From Kuafuiihalomonas sp050331295 (lineage in GTDB: Bacteria; Myxococcota; Kuafuiibacteriia; Kuafuiibacteriales; Kuafuiibacteriaceae): DNA of 64,000 bases. This document shows positions 1-7,467 of the stretch, one piece after another. The notes beneath the pieces are model-generated. The model was not told the origin of the DNA. It saw nothing but the letters and a program-made list of their open reading frames with translations, and searched no databases. Position numbers and translations under genes: made by a program. Location of the stretch: assembly GCA_050331295.1 (NCBI GenBank), contig JBHJGZ010000002.1, forward strand, positions 1 to 64,000, read 5' to 3'. The number at the start of each line of letters is the position of its first letter. Within the stretch, counting starts at the first letter, position 1.

Positions 1-1113
1 CTAGTATCCCAGCATCTCGATGAACAGGTCCGAGAAGCGATAGAGGGGAGTACAGTCCGCGTACTTGCACACGAAGTACTCCACCCGGGCGGTCGCGCAG
101 TCCGCCTCCACCCGGTCGGGCAGCAGCTCCACGTCGCACTCGCACGTCGAGCCGTCTGGGCAAGGTGTGTTGCCGTTCGCATCGCAACGCTGTGCCCCGA
201 AGAGGATATCGGACAGACCGAACAGCAGCGCGTAGGGAGTGCCGCGCAGGGTCGGCAGCCGGCCCTCGATCTCCGCCTGGAAGGCGTCATCATCGAAGAT
301 CGACTCCGCGAAGATCTGCATGGGCGCGCAGGGCTCCGCGTGGCGGTACGCTCCGGTCTCCGGCACGATGTGGGGCGAGATGTACGCGGCGAGCACCGCG
401 TCGTAGCCCGCGCCCTCGGACGGGTCGGCCTCGATCGCGTTGGCGGCGGCCTGGCCGGGCAGGAAGGCCCGGCAGAAGATGTCCGGGACCGCCTGCGCGA
501 GCTGCACTTGCTCATACCAGCGGACCATCTGGTGGGCGTAGCCGGGGTCGTCGATGTCCACCGACCACGCCCAGGTGTTCATGATGAGGATGCGCCCGAT
601 GCGCTCAGGATGCTTGGTCGCCAGGTCGAGTCCGATCGGTCCGCCCCAGTCCTGGATCACGAGGGTGATGTTCTGCAGGTCGAGGGCCGCGACTAGGTCC
701 TGCAGGTTCTTGGCGTGGCTCCTCGGCCGGTAGTCGAAGGCCGAGATCGGCGGCACGTCGCTCAGGCCCAGGCCGAGGTGATCTGGGATCACCACTCGGT
801 GGCCGTCCGCGAGCAGGTCCGGGGCGATGTTCCGGTACAGGAACGACCACGTGGGGTTGCCGTGCACCATCAGCACCGTGTGCAAGGCATCCTTCGGACC
901 CGCGTCGACGTAGTGCATCGTGCCGGCGGCGGTCTCGAACGCGCAGGACTCGAACGGGTACTGCTCGGGGTCGACCTCGAACGGACGCTCGAAGGTCTCG
1001 GACGCCGCCGTGAGACAGCCCGTCGTGACCTCGGCGGGCGCGTCGACCTCGGTCGACGTCCCGCAGGCGCCCAGCCCCACCGAAGCGACGAGCACCCAGG
1101 CCCGGCGGGTCAT
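1..1113 (-). CDS. Secreted lipoprotein alpha/beta hydrolase, haloalkane dehalogenase-like
   Basis: This 370-aa protein starts at the ATG at 1113. The open frame extends further upstream, but this start gives a signal sequence (MTRR, a hydrophobic run, lipobox Cys17) and an ATGA overlap with the upstream gene. The oxyanion region HGNPTWSF and the nucleophile elbow QDWGG (Asp followed by Trp) are typical of haloalkane dehalogenases. A Cys-rich insert (CDANGNTPC to CECD) near the C-terminus resembles those in myxobacterial surface proteins. The stop codon is the first three bases of the window. The frame ends without the GHFLQ segment that carries the catalytic His in this family, so the enzyme may be truncated or inactive. 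It is the last of three co-oriented overlapping genes. The substrate cannot be inferred. Confidence 0.8.
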   Translation of the reverse strand: MTRRAWVLVASVGLGACGTSTEVDAPAEVTTGCLTAASETFERPFEVDPEQYPFESCAFETAAGTMHYVDAGPKDALHTVLMVHGNPTWSFLYRNIAPDLLADGHRVVIPDHLGLGLSDVPPISAFDYRPRSHAKNLQDLVAALDLQNITLVIQDWGGPIGLDLATKHPERIGRILIMNTWAWSVDIDDPGYAHQMVRWYEQVQLAQAVPDIFCRAFLPGQAAANAIEADPSEGAGYDAVLAAYISPHIVPETGAYRHAEPCAPMQIFAESIFDDDAFQAEIEGRLPTLRGTPYALLFGLSDILFGAQRCDANGNTPCPDGSTCECDVELLPDRVEADCATARVEYFVCKYADCTPLYRFSDLFIEMLGY

Positions 1114-1748
1114 GGCGCCACCCTGTCGAGCTCCACCGGGCCCTGGAAGGAGTCTTGGTTGTCGGTCCGCAGCAGGAGCGTCGGGGGCGTCAGCACCACG
1201 ACCGTGGTCTCCTCGGGCGCGAACGTAGCGAGCGCCCATCCCGCGGGGACGGTGGGGACCTCCTGCGTCCGCGACGGATCCCGAGTGATCCGCAAGTAGG
1301 CTTCACCTTCGGGGGACGTCAGGGTGGTCATCTCCAGACCCGCCTCGAAGGGCAGGCGGTGGTGCTTGTCGACCCGAGTGCTTACGAGCAGACCGGCGTC
1401 GTCGACAGGCTGGCCCCGCTCCGAGAGCGTGGCCACGTGGCGCCAGCGGTGACCGAGGAGGTCGAGCTCCTCGAAGCGGCAGGGCTCGGTCTCGCCGGGC
1501 GACATGAGGAACTCGCCGAAGCTGGCCTCGAGATCCCGGGGGTTGGAGGAGATCCACCCGGGGGGGAGCGCGAGGGCTGCGAACTCGGCTGCCGTGATGT
1601 CGACCGCCATCCACGCGATGCCCTGGGAGCCGTCGATGACCTCGAAGCCAGTGGACCGCCACGCGCCGTCGGGCTCGGTCGTCCCCTCGCAGGCCACCAT
1701 GCCGACGAGGCAGGCCGCGGTGAGCAGGTGTAGCTTCGTCAGTCGCAT
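1110..1748 (-). CDS. Hypothetical lipoprotein
   Basis: A 212-aa protein with a classical lipoprotein signal: MRLTK, a hydrophobic stretch, and a lipobox Cys at residue 20 (another Cys lies at 13). The start overlaps the stop of the upstream gene by ten bases, and its own stop overlaps the downstream start as ATGA, so the three genes are probably translationally coupled. I recognise no domain. The mature part is acidic and has no Cys clusters. Its likely place is the outer membrane or periplasm, together with the hydrolase that follows. Alternative starts upstream exist but would lack a signal peptide. Confidence 0.7.
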   Translation of the reverse strand: MRLTKLHLLTAACLVGMVACEGTTEPDGAWRSTGFEVIDGSQGIAWMAVDITAAEFAALALPPGWISSNPRDLEASFGEFLMSPGETEPCRFEELDLLGHRWRHVATLSERGQPVDDAGLLVSTRVDKHHRLPFEAGLEMTTLTSPEGEAYLRITRDPSRTQEVPTVPAGWALATFAPEETTVVVLTPPTLLLRTDNQDSFQGPVELDRVAP

Positions 1749-2509
1749 GTGCACGACACCGGGGCGTTGGTCAGGGCGGTGGTGAACGCGCTCGGGAAGC
1801 ACGCTGAGCCCTCGAAGGGCAGCTGGGCCTCCACCGCGGGGTTACAGTCGTGGCAGCACAGGTACGAGCCCTCGCAGGTGCCCGCCTCACAGCCCTGGGG
1901 CGTGCAGAAGCCGCCCGCGCCCCCGTCCGACAGGCAGATGAAGGTGTCGTCCGGACAATCGCTATCCTGCTGGCAGAGGGAGCCGGTCCCGTCCGGGGTC
2001 ACCTCCGTCATGGCCGGGCCGCCACCGTCGTCGACGTAGGGGATGGTGGAGATCGCGGGAAACATGATCATCGAGTCGTTGTCCGCGAGGGCGGCGTAGC
2101 GATGGTAGCGGTTGTCTTGTCGCGTCTCGTCGTCGAGCAGCGCCTGGAAGCCGGCTTGGCTCGACATGTGGATGATCTGGATCTCGTCCCAGCCCATGCT
2201 CTCGCCGACCAGCGTGCCCGTGACCTTGAAGAAGGCCGTGGGGTAGTGCCCCAGCTCCGCGGACGCGCCCGTGCCGCTGGACTGGTAGAGCTCCCAGGCC
2301 TCCGCACCGGTTCGCTCCGGCTCGTTTGCGCCGGGCTCGTACTGAGCGATGTCGTGGAAGTCCATGACGTGCATGAGGTCGAAGGCCGGGTCCTCGGCGG
2401 TCGGGGGGAAGGGCGCCTCGGACTGGTCCGGGTCCAGCGGCGCCGGGAGCGGCTGCAGCTCGGTGAACATGACCCGCGTGATCTCGACGCCTGCGTCCTT
2501 GTGGATCAC
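1739..2509 (-). CDS. Hypothetical DUF1330-like protein with Cys-rich tail
   Basis: A 256-aa frame from a GTG at 2509. Residues of about 75 to 150 (FFKVTGTLVGE, WDEIQII, SSQAGFQALL, ADNDSMIMFP) resemble the ferredoxin-like DUF1330 fold. The last 90 residues hold about ten Cys in short CxxDSDCPDD-type spacings, like EGF or Dickkopf-type modules of secreted myxobacterial proteins. The start is doubtful. The same frame is open back to a TGA near 2652, and the translated stretch before the GTG is dehalogenase C-terminus, not a signal peptide. The gene may therefore be a 5'-truncated or fused remnant. It is first of the three overlapping genes. Confidence 0.55.
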   Translation of the reverse strand: MIHKDAGVEITRVMFTELQPLPAPLDPDQSEAPFPPTAEDPAFDLMHVMDFHDIAQYEPGANEPERTGAEAWELYQSSGTGASAELGHYPTAFFKVTGTLVGESMGWDEIQIIHMSSQAGFQALLDDETRQDNRYHRYAALADNDSMIMFPAISTIPYVDDGGGPAMTEVTPDGTGSLCQQDSDCPDDTFICLSDGGAGGFCTPQGCEAGTCEGSYLCCHDCNPAVEAQLPFEGSACFPSAFTTALTNAPVSCTCD

Positions 2510-2725
2510 GGTCTCCTGAAACTCCGGGCTCGTGACGATGGCGAGGAACCCGATCTCGGGACCCTGGTCGTCTTGCAGAAAGTGCCCCGCCTCCGGGAGT
2601 CGGGCGTGAGGCTGGCCGGCGGCGCCGGGGACGGTGCAGATGTGTCTGTTTTGGGTGTCTCACTGCCCCAGGTTGCCGGGGTCGTTCGTGGCCCAGAGGG
2701 GGATGAGATGCGAGATCGCGGCCCG
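2510..2725 (-). pseudogene. Haloalkane dehalogenase C-terminal remnant
   Basis: In the frame of the DUF1330-like gene, the sequence upstream of its GTG reads LIPLWATNDPGN, then an in-frame TGA near 2652, then VPGAAGQPHARLPEAGHFLQ and DDQGPEIG. The motif PEAGHFLQDDQG is the catalytic-His segment of haloalkane dehalogenases, and LWATNDP matches the preceding strand (LWGDRDP-like). No start or N-terminal half is present. This is the broken tail of a second dehalogenase gene, interrupted by a nonsense codon. It is notable because the intact-looking hydrolase at the left edge lacks exactly this segment. Confidence 0.6.
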
Positions 2726-2820
2726 CCTCCCGCCTGCGCTGGGCCTGGGCGCCGCCTAGGCTCTTGAGTTCCGTACCGCTCGGCCCGGGCGCCCCTTCGT
2801 CCGGCGCAGGCTGCCCTGAG

Positions 2821-3036
2821 TCAGCCATCGGACGCCGGGACTCGCAGGGATTCGAGGAAGGCCTCCACGTCCGCCCGCCGGAAGCGGACCAGGCGTGGGC
2901 CGAGTCGGATGTGGGGCACGCGCTGGATGTGGAACCAGTACTGCCAGGTCCCGCGCGGGATACCGGTCCACTCGGACACCTCGCGGTATGTTAGGAACGT
3001 GCGTCGCGGTTCTTCCGCTGTAGTATTCGTTGACAT
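2821..3036 (-). CDS. Excisionase/AlpA-type helix-turn-helix protein
   Basis: A 71-aa protein whose pattern LTYREVSEWTGIPRGTWQYW, then VPHIRLGPRLVRFRRADVEAF, is the winged-HTH of excisionase-family (MerR/AlpA-like) DNA-binding domains. These small proteins act in phage or integrative-element excision, or as local regulators. No integrase lies beside it. It sits at the left border of the accessory region, between the secreted-protein genes and the MFS/ATP-grasp/TIR operon, so it could be left over from an integrative element. Start: ATG at 3036. Confidence 0.75.
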   Translation of the reverse strand: MSTNTTAEEPRRTFLTYREVSEWTGIPRGTWQYWFHIQRVPHIRLGPRLVRFRRADVEAFLESLRVPASDG

Positions 3037-3140
3037 CGCGCACGTAGGCCTACCAAGGCGGGTCTGCCGAACTGTTTCCGATAAGCCCCCTGGTTCGGAA
3101 AGGCGTGAAGGTGACCTGGTGCCTCACTCGCGTGGGGCCA

Positions 3141-5150
3141 CTACTTCTGGGTACCGTGCCGTGCATCGGCGGCTGGCGGGTTATGCTCGACCACCAGGTA
3201 GCCTGTACGGATGGAATCGCCCGACGAGGCGGCGCACGGCGGAAGCCAGACGACCGGATACTCGTCGTCGGTCGCGCTTGGTGAGCCAGCCATCTGGCAC
3301 TTGAGGATGTGCGCGAAGGCGGAGGAGTCGTCGATGATCTCCACCGAAGCGCCGTCGAGGCGCTCGCGAAGCTCCTTGCTCGCGTCCGCCGCGCGTGCTT
3401 TCCGAGTATTTCTGTCGTGGATGGGCTCGGCTGGCCGCGGGAGGCGCAGCAGAGCGCTCACGACGGTCACGAACACGAGGAGATGACCGAGGCCTACGAC
3501 GAGCCACGCGCCCTTCGCTACGAGGATTGTGGGGTCGAGTTCGAGGAAGTCGAAGGCGTGTTGGGCCCAGGAGGTCAGCCACAGATCGGTGGACGACAGC
3601 TCGGCTTGCACGTAGCGCTCGCCGAAGCCGATGACGCGCCGAACGATCTCGAGGTCTCGTCCAAGCGCGAAGTGCAGCAAGCCGATAGCTATTGCGCCGA
3701 GCGTCAGCCCGAGGAGGATCGGGCGTGAGGTCCGCTGCGTTCGGGCGAGGGGGCGCTCTTCGACGCGCCACAGGCCTGGTCCGACACGAGCTACTACCGC
3801 CAAGATCACGGCCCCCAAGAAGCTGAATCCAAGGGTCAAAGATGGGGCGTTGCCGTGACTGAAGAAGATGCTGATCAGATGGCTGCATGCGATCAGAGCG
3901 GCCGCAAGCGTCGTTGCAACGAGTTGCATCGAGGAGATCAGCACGGCCTTGACGCGGTTTGGGGCGCAGGCCTGCCGAAGGACCTCCACGATCGGCTTCA
4001 CTACGCCCGTGCACAGCGAGATCAGCAGCACCAAAACCCCGGCGAGGGCCTGATAGGCAAGGTCCGGCTCGATGACCATGCGGGTTGCGAAGCATCCGAA
4101 GCCGAGGAATCCGAGCCCTTGTCCGACGAGAGCGCTCACGATGATCGTGCGTTCGTCCCACCGCGCGAGCAGGCGAGAGGCGGGTAGCGCGGAGCCGATG
4201 GCGCGCCCGATGCGCACCAAAGAGACCACCACCAACAGCCCCACCAGGGCGTCTTGGTCGCGGCCGAGGCCGACCCACAAGACGAGGGGTACGATGAAGG
4301 CTCCGAACTGAACTACGCTCCAATTCAGGGCGCTTAGCCAAGCGACCGCAGGCAGGCGGGGGCTCGATGCCAGAAACTCCCAGCCGAGTCGTAAAGAGTC
4401 GAAGGTGTGGGCGGTGCCGGGCCTAGGACCTGCGGGCCGTGGCTGGCGCCGATCGTCTTCGTCTCGCAGTCGTGAGGTGCCGAGCAGGACGATCAGGGCT
4501 ACGAGCGCGCTCCAGAAGAAGGGCGAGTACCAGAGTTCGGTCATGTGCATGTCCTTCCCCGGGCTCGGGAACAGGGACTGGCACGTGTACAGCAAGCCGA
4601 CTCCGACCAGGCTCGCAACCAGGCCTGCGATCTGACGCCACCACTCGAGGAGAGAGAATGCGTGCCTTCGCTCGAGGTCCGCCGAGCCCTTCGTCGCTTT
4701 GGGAACGTCCTTCGGCACACGGTCGTACCAAGCGTCGAAGGATCCCGAGACGATCGTCTCTGAGGTCGACGCCAACCCGACCGCGAGCACCGTGAGGACT
4801 ACTGCGCTGGGGAACAAGGGCAGACTGGCGTAGACCAGGCTGCTCGCGAGTGCGGTGCCGCCGGCGGCGAGGAACGCGCGACGACCGCCGACGTGATCGG
4901 CCCAAGCCCCGGTAACGACCTCTAGCATCGGTTGAACGACGAGCCCGGCAACCACTACCGCGACCGGGACTACCGTCGAGCCCGGGTAGATCCACTCGAT
5001 GTACAGCGGCAGGATCGGAACCCAGAGGTACATCCACGCCTCGTACATGCCGTCGAGAACCGCTAGCCGGCGTTGGGTGGTCTTCAAGGGGTGCCGCCCG
5101 CGTGCTTTCGCACCTCGAAGAGAAGATCCTTGGCGCAGGACGAGTCCCAT
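3141..5150 (-). CDS. MFS-type transporter with C-terminal cytosolic extension
   Basis: A 669-aa integral membrane protein. About twelve hydrophobic segments follow a basic N-terminus (TM1 begins near LDGMYEAW), with the MFS-like loop motif GAWADHVGGRRAF between TM2 and TM3. Two further hydrophobic segments and an ~80-residue soluble tail (from about residue 580) follow. The ATG at 5150 overlaps the upstream gene by 67 bp; the internal Met at 5048 is an alternative start. It is the last gene of the operon with the TIR-radical SAM protein, ATP-grasp enzyme and binding-protein-like gene. In known ATP-grasp peptide pathways an MFS exporter carries the product, so export of a small molecule is a reasonable guess. 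The substrate is unknown. Confidence 0.75.
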   Translation of the reverse strand: MGLVLRQGSSLRGAKARGRHPLKTTQRRLAVLDGMYEAWMYLWVPILPLYIEWIYPGSTVVPVAVVVAGLVVQPMLEVVTGAWADHVGGRRAFLAAGGTALASSLVYASLPLFPSAVVLTVLAVGLASTSETIVSGSFDAWYDRVPKDVPKATKGSADLERRHAFSLLEWWRQIAGLVASLVGVGLLYTCQSLFPSPGKDMHMTELWYSPFFWSALVALIVLLGTSRLRDEDDRRQPRPAGPRPGTAHTFDSLRLGWEFLASSPRLPAVAWLSALNWSVVQFGAFIVPLVLWVGLGRDQDALVGLLVVVSLVRIGRAIGSALPASRLLARWDERTIIVSALVGQGLGFLGFGCFATRMVIEPDLAYQALAGVLVLLISLCTGVVKPIVEVLRQACAPNRVKAVLISSMQLVATTLAAALIACSHLISIFFSHGNAPSLTLGFSFLGAVILAVVARVGPGLWRVEERPLARTQRTSRPILLGLTLGAIAIGLLHFALGRDLEIVRRVIGFGERYVQAELSSTDLWLTSWAQHAFDFLELDPTILVAKGAWLVVGLGHLLVFVTVVSALLRLPRPAEPIHDRNTRKARAADASKELRERLDGASVEIIDDSSAFAHILKCQMAGSPSATDDEYPVVWLPPCAASSGDSIRTGYLVVEHNPPAADARHGTQK

Positions 5151-6292
5151 ATCCGAGGACGGTCGGTGTCTGGCTCAGTGAGTGGGGAGGAGCCAAGCCG
5201 CAGTCGCACGGCCCCCTCGCAGGTTCCGAGGCCGGAGGTCACGGAGCTGGTCGCCGCGATGCCGAGGGCGGCCTGGGCGATGTTGTAGCCAAATATAAAG
5301 CGGGTCCGCGGAAGGCCTCCTAGCCGAGCCCCGGCAGCGCTCCAGGAAAGGTCGACGCTGTGCGCCTCATGGCCGAGGGTAAGGGCTACCTGCGAGATCC
5401 GCTCGAAGGTGGCCACGGGGAGAGCATCGCGAAGCTCGCCGAGGGACCACGTATCGGTGACAATGATATCGGCGTTCACGAAGATGTCGCCGACGACTCG
5501 CGCGGTCCGGGCGGCTCCGTCCGTCCCGGACGCCACGAGCACGACCTTGGTGGTTTCGTGGTGCCCCTTCTTTATTCCGAGCTCCACTCGGGAGGGAACG
5601 TAGTCATAGGAGATGCACGCGATTGAAGACAGCTTACAGAGCTCTTCGGCGATCTGCTCGACATAGTTAGGGTTCACTTGGGACTCGCGCAACAAGACCG
5701 CCCGCTGGTCGTCGAGGCTGCTGAGAATCGCGGCCACTTGGTCGTGGTTTGAAGGCGACGGGAACCGAAAGGCCCTCCGAATCAAACCGCGTTGCTCTGC
5801 AGTGAGTTCGGTGTCGACGTTCATGGTCACGTTCCCGAGCAAAAAGACGGGCCGAAGTCGGTTGCAGCCTTCGGACACGGCGGCCTCCCGCACGGCCGCG
5901 TCGTCTAGCAGGACCTCGATGAGGGCCATGGTGTCCGAAGTGGTGAAGGGGCCGATTACCAGCGCCTTGTCCTCGGGCTGCACACAGCCGGTCGACACGA
6001 TCTCGATCCGGAGCTCCTTGAGAGTGGCGTCCGGGGCTCGCAGGCGTCGTAGGTCGTGTACCCTTACTCGCACTGTGGATTCGCCTGCCATTGCGGCCTT
6101 CACCCCGAGCAGGGCGATCGCGTCGCGGTGCGACGTCGGATCCATCAGGACGTGGATTGTTCGCGCCTCCGGACTCCGCTCTGCCTCGTCCGGCCTTTCG
6201 AAGGTGCGCGCGACGAGCACGCCATAGCGCAGCACCGCGAGCAGGCCCAGGGCGACGTACGCAGTCCGAACGCTGCGCGTGTTGGCTACCAC
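5084..6292 (-). CDS. Periplasmic-binding-protein-like protein with N-terminal membrane anchor
   Basis: A 402-aa protein starting at the GTG at 6292, which overlaps the TAG of the ATP-grasp gene (GTGGTAG); a much longer frame exists but would run antisense-like through that gene. The N-terminus (RSVRTAYVALGLLAVL) looks like an uncleaved signal anchor. The rest resembles type-I periplasmic-binding proteins of the amino-acid/Leu-Ile-Val kind: an opening strand with receptor-like blocks (ALVIGPFTTSDTMAL, VFLLGNVTMN, DIIVTDTWSL). No ABC transporter subunits are nearby, so it may act as a sensor or delivery protein for the neighbouring MFS protein. Assignment rests on pattern only. Confidence 0.6.
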   Translation of the reverse strand: MVANTRSVRTAYVALGLLAVLRYGVLVARTFERPDEAERSPEARTIHVLMDPTSHRDAIALLGVKAAMAGESTVRVRVHDLRRLRAPDATLKELRIEIVSTGCVQPEDKALVIGPFTTSDTMALIEVLLDDAAVREAAVSEGCNRLRPVFLLGNVTMNVDTELTAEQRGLIRRAFRFPSPSNHDQVAAILSSLDDQRAVLLRESQVNPNYVEQIAEELCKLSSIACISYDYVPSRVELGIKKGHHETTKVVLVASGTDGAARTARVVGDIFVNADIIVTDTWSLGELRDALPVATFERISQVALTLGHEAHSVDLSWSAAGARLGGLPRTRFIFGYNIAQAALGIAATSSVTSGLGTCEGAVRLRLGSSPLTEPDTDRPRIWDSSCAKDLLFEVRKHAGGTP

Positions 6293-7467
6293 TCCACGAA
6301 GCCTTTTTGGGCCTCCGGATGGTCCGGACACACCGCGGTCGGCGGCTGCCTCATCCAGTGATCTCGAATCGACTTCAGTTCGGCCTCGGTCTCGTAGCGG
6401 CGAGTCTGCGCAGGTCGAATTGCGGTTGACCTCGGGATTTCCGCTAGCGGGCCACCATCTGCGAGGTGTAGTGCGACGTCGAAGGGGCAGACACCTGTCG
6501 AACGCTGGACGAGGAACGGGATACGGTCGCCGGCGAGGCGGGCCCCGAGCTCGACCAGAACGGGCGTATGGTCCCAAGCTCGAATCCGGAACTCGGCGTG
6601 CACCATTGACGCTCGGACCTGGACCGCCTCCAACGCGCGCTTGAGCTGGCCGAGGCAGGTTCGCTCGAGGTCGTCGTCGAGCTGTAACGGGGTCTCGTGG
6701 CCGATCTCCTCAAAACGGACCTGGTCACGGGTCTCCTTCTTCACCATCGCGAGCACGTGGAGCTTCCCGTCGGACACCGCCGCTTCGATGCTGAGCTCGA
6801 GCTCGCAGTCGATGAACTCCTCGATGATCACGCACGAGCGAATGTCGAAGGCGTCCCGGAGGTCCTCCGCGTGGAAGTTCACGCTCATAGCTGCATCGAA
6901 CGCGGCCTCGACCTCATCGGGCTTCGCGCCGTCGACTCGACAGACGCCACAGCTGCCCATCATCGCGACCGGCTTGACCACGCAGTCTCCGAACCGTTCC
7001 GCGGCCTGACGCGCGTTCTCGGAGCTCTCGCACTCTTCGTAGTCCGGCTGGGGCAGGCCTGCCTTCGTCCAGACCTGTCGCATCTGCACCTTGTCGCGAA
7101 CGAGGCTCGCGTCCCGCACGGGGGGGATCTGACCAAGCGCGGCCGCGACGACGGTCGTCGCGGGTAGGGCCTCCTCTTGGTAGGTCAGGCACCTCCACGG
7201 ACCCTGGGGTTGGCGAGACCGCCACGCTTTGACGTCCGAGCGCAACCGGTCCAACACAAGAAACGGGCTCGCCAAACAATCCTCGGCGGCCATGATCTCG
7301 TCCGCCCATCGGTTCTTGCCCGCCGTGACGTTCGAGTTCCGCAGCAGAACCAGCCGCTCGGTCCTCGCCTGCAGTCGCCGCAGGTAGTCGTGCTTTGCGG
7401 GTGGACCCGACTCAACCAGCAGCACGAAGGGGACTCGCTTCACGTTCAGAACCTTGGACGCTCGCAC
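6286..7467 (-). CDS. ATP-grasp ligase
   Basis: A 393-aa protein from a GTG at 7467, overlapping the TIR-radical SAM gene by 22 bp. The pattern is that of ATP-grasp carboxylate-amine ligases: RDKVQMRQVWTKAGLPQP (lid helix), VVKPVAMMGSCGV (ATP-binding Lys and Gly-rich loop), VIIEEFIDCELELSIEA (hinge and acidic residues) and HAEFRI..VLVELGARLAGD (metal-binding Glu). Such enzymes join a carboxylate to an amine via an acyl phosphate, as in dipeptide or cofactor synthesis. With an MFS transporter and a radical SAM domain in the same operon, a small-molecule or peptide pathway is possible. The substrates are not visible from sequence. Confidence 0.85.
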   Translation of the reverse strand: MRASKVLNVKRVPFVLLVESGPPAKHDYLRRLQARTERLVLLRNSNVTAGKNRWADEIMAAEDCLASPFLVLDRLRSDVKAWRSRQPQGPWRCLTYQEEALPATTVVAAALGQIPPVRDASLVRDKVQMRQVWTKAGLPQPDYEECESSENARQAAERFGDCVVKPVAMMGSCGVCRVDGAKPDEVEAAFDAAMSVNFHAEDLRDAFDIRSCVIIEEFIDCELELSIEAAVSDGKLHVLAMVKKETRDQVRFEEIGHETPLQLDDDLERTCLGQLKRALEAVQVRASMVHAEFRIRAWDHTPVLVELGARLAGDRIPFLVQRSTGVCPFDVALHLADGGPLAEIPRSTAIRPAQTRRYETEAELKSIRDHWMRQPPTAVCPDHPEAQKGFVEW

